A program made the translations under genes and the position numbers. This document shows positions 62,970 through 64,000 of a stretch of DNA of 64,000 nt, one piece after another (positions within the stretch are counted from its first letter, which is position 1; each line of letters begins with the position of its first letter). Under the pieces are notes generated by a model. That model had not been told where the DNA came from. It saw only the letters and a program-made list of their open reading frames with translations, and did no database searches. The stretch comes from Pseudeuparius sepicola (taxonomy: Eukaryota; Arthropoda; Insecta; Coleoptera; Anthribidae), in the NCBI GenBank assembly GCA_963920635.1, contig OY987303.1, positions 48,731,223-48,795,222 on the forward strand, read 5' to 3'.

Positions 62970-63195
62970 TATCCTTAATATCTTTATCTGTGTGATTTAC
63001 TAATTATTGTCCTATACTCACTGTGATGACTATGGTTTTCTTGGCTTTTCCGTAGTACTTGAGTGAGTGCTATGCTAGTTCTGTCGGGAAAAGTCGGCGC
63101 TAGCCGCAAATGGCAATGAAGACACATTCAGTTACTTCTGGGGTACTCCCATTTTGAAGTAGCGTGAGGGTGAGAATTATTATTATTATTGTAAC
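62970..63195 (+). repeat. SINE-like repeat with (ATT)n tail, copy 3
   Basis: It shows TGTGATTTACTAATTATTGT, TCCGTAGTACTTGAG, AAAGTCGGCGCTAGCC and GCGTGAGGGTGAGAATTATT followed by ATT repeats. Confidence 0.65.
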
Positions 63196-63337
63196 GAAAA
63201 ATGCCTCTAAAGTTGTTATATCAACTTTCAATGAACATGTCAACGCTGTTTTCTAACCTACACAAAGATACATTTTAAGTTTGGGAATTCTACTTACAGT
63301 TTTATAATTTTTATGACTAATTTAGAGGCATTTTCCG
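63195..63337. repeat. Small inverted-repeat element (about 143 bp)
   Basis: AAAATGCCTCTAAA at 63,197-63,210 is exactly inverted at 63,321-63,334. The position next to the (ATT)n tail suggests a MITE-like insertion; no target duplication was defined. Confidence 0.5.
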
Positions 63338-64000
63338 CCGCATCTTTGTTGGCCTGAGGCCCTCAGAGCCCCATTTTCTTTTAGTTTCCATTTTTTCTCT
63401 GTAGAGCTTCCATCAGTTTCTAGAAATTTGCTAGAACTTTGATTTGTGCATCTCTCATTGGCCAGGAATATTCTAGAGTAGTCTCCAGGCTTCCATTTGA
63501 ATCTATAAGCCCTGGGAATTGGGCCTGAGGGAAGTTGAAGGTTATAACGCGATTTTAGTGCGATTTTTTTTGGAGCTGAGAGAATATTCTTGGTCAGTGA
63601 CAGTATCTGACAAGTTTATTTGTGAATTATGAAGGCTAAACAATAAAGGTGGTAAACAAAGCAACGAGTTTGGACTGTGATTGTTGAAATACAGTACCTA
63701 CATTATTAATAAACCAACTTCAGTCATTAGTCCTTTATATCTTTAAGTGTTAGGTTTTTGGAATTGTTGTTACAGGGTCCATTTGAGACCATTTGAGATA
63801 TTTATTTTATATTTGTTATACGCTAATAAACAACATTGTTCCTTTAATAATTATTTTTTTCTAAGGCAGCAAGCAAGATAACCATACCAGCTAACTTATT
63901 TCAAAGAAGTATTATAACCCGAACAATAAATTTTCCCTTTGATCATTATACTTCCCATGCGAGAATTTCCAATAAAAACTAACTTCAGTAATATCCTATA
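63338..64000. other. Promoter-like sequence with paired TTC/GAA motifs, no gene
   Basis: Between 63,415 and 63,600 there are TTTCTAGAAATTTGCTAGAAC, GAATATTCTAGAG and GAGAATATTCTTGG, which contain facing TTC and GAA blocks as in heat-shock elements. A CTATAAG sequence lies at about 63,506 and AATAAA near 63,645. It may be part of an LTR cut by the window edge. No coding frame. Confidence 0.3.

Overview
The window is insect (at least arthropod) nuclear DNA: AT-rich, without prokaryotic gene organisation, and made almost entirely of transposable elements and repeats. I found no intact single-copy host gene. The element types (Penelope-like elements with a GIY-YIG domain, Ty3/gypsy, hAT, PIF/Harbinger, Tc1/mariner, Jockey-like LINEs and many foldback elements) fit an insect. 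I cannot name the order or species from sequence alone.

Layout. 0-15.5 kb: a graveyard of foldback elements (283-977, 8480-9245, 11841-12865, 14676-15512), small TA-flanked MITEs, a 2.4-kb Tc1/mariner element with a broken DD41D-type transposase (4312-6692), a tRNA-like sequence between inverted repeats (7558-7695), a decayed LINE (9260-11275) and a 591-bp tandem duplication (13069-14264). 15,813-21,410: a 5.6-kb foldback transposon with a perfect 9-bp target duplication. Its inverted arms are arrays of a 146-bp repeat and its core encodes a fragment combining a Ulp1-like protease motif with a PHD-type zinc finger. 21.7-22.5 kb: a PIF/Harbinger remnant. 25,013-40,368: two near-identical Ty3/gypsy elements in tandem sharing the middle LTR (LTR-int-LTR-int-LTR), with one AGCT target duplication around the whole array. 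41,293-44,386: 5.7 copies of a 544-bp satellite-like repeat in which two variants alternate. 45,065-46,198: an internally deleted hAT element. 46,409-47,892: a long-TIR element carrying a cysteine-rich ORF. 49.5-51.5 kb: a foldback with hammerhead-like motifs and a Jockey-like LINE. 53.5-59.9 kb: several Penelope-like copies, two of them inverted relative to each other. 59.9-64 kb: more copies of a dispersed repeat (called family R here) and of a SINE-like (ATT)n-tailed repeat.

How it fits together. There is no pathway or operon; the logic is insertion, nesting, inversion and decay. The gypsy array is young: LTRs differ only in homopolymer lengths and the two gag genes by one base. Both copies share the same three pol frame breaks, so the array probably multiplied after the element was already damaged, unless it is an assembly duplication. 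The most unusual object is the 15.8-21.4 kb element, which combines features of Drosophila Foldback elements and Mutator-like elements. Target duplications were read directly for the MULE-like (9 bp), hAT (8 bp), gypsy (4 bp), Harbinger (TAA) and several TA-inserting elements. Nothing was checked by alignment software or database search.
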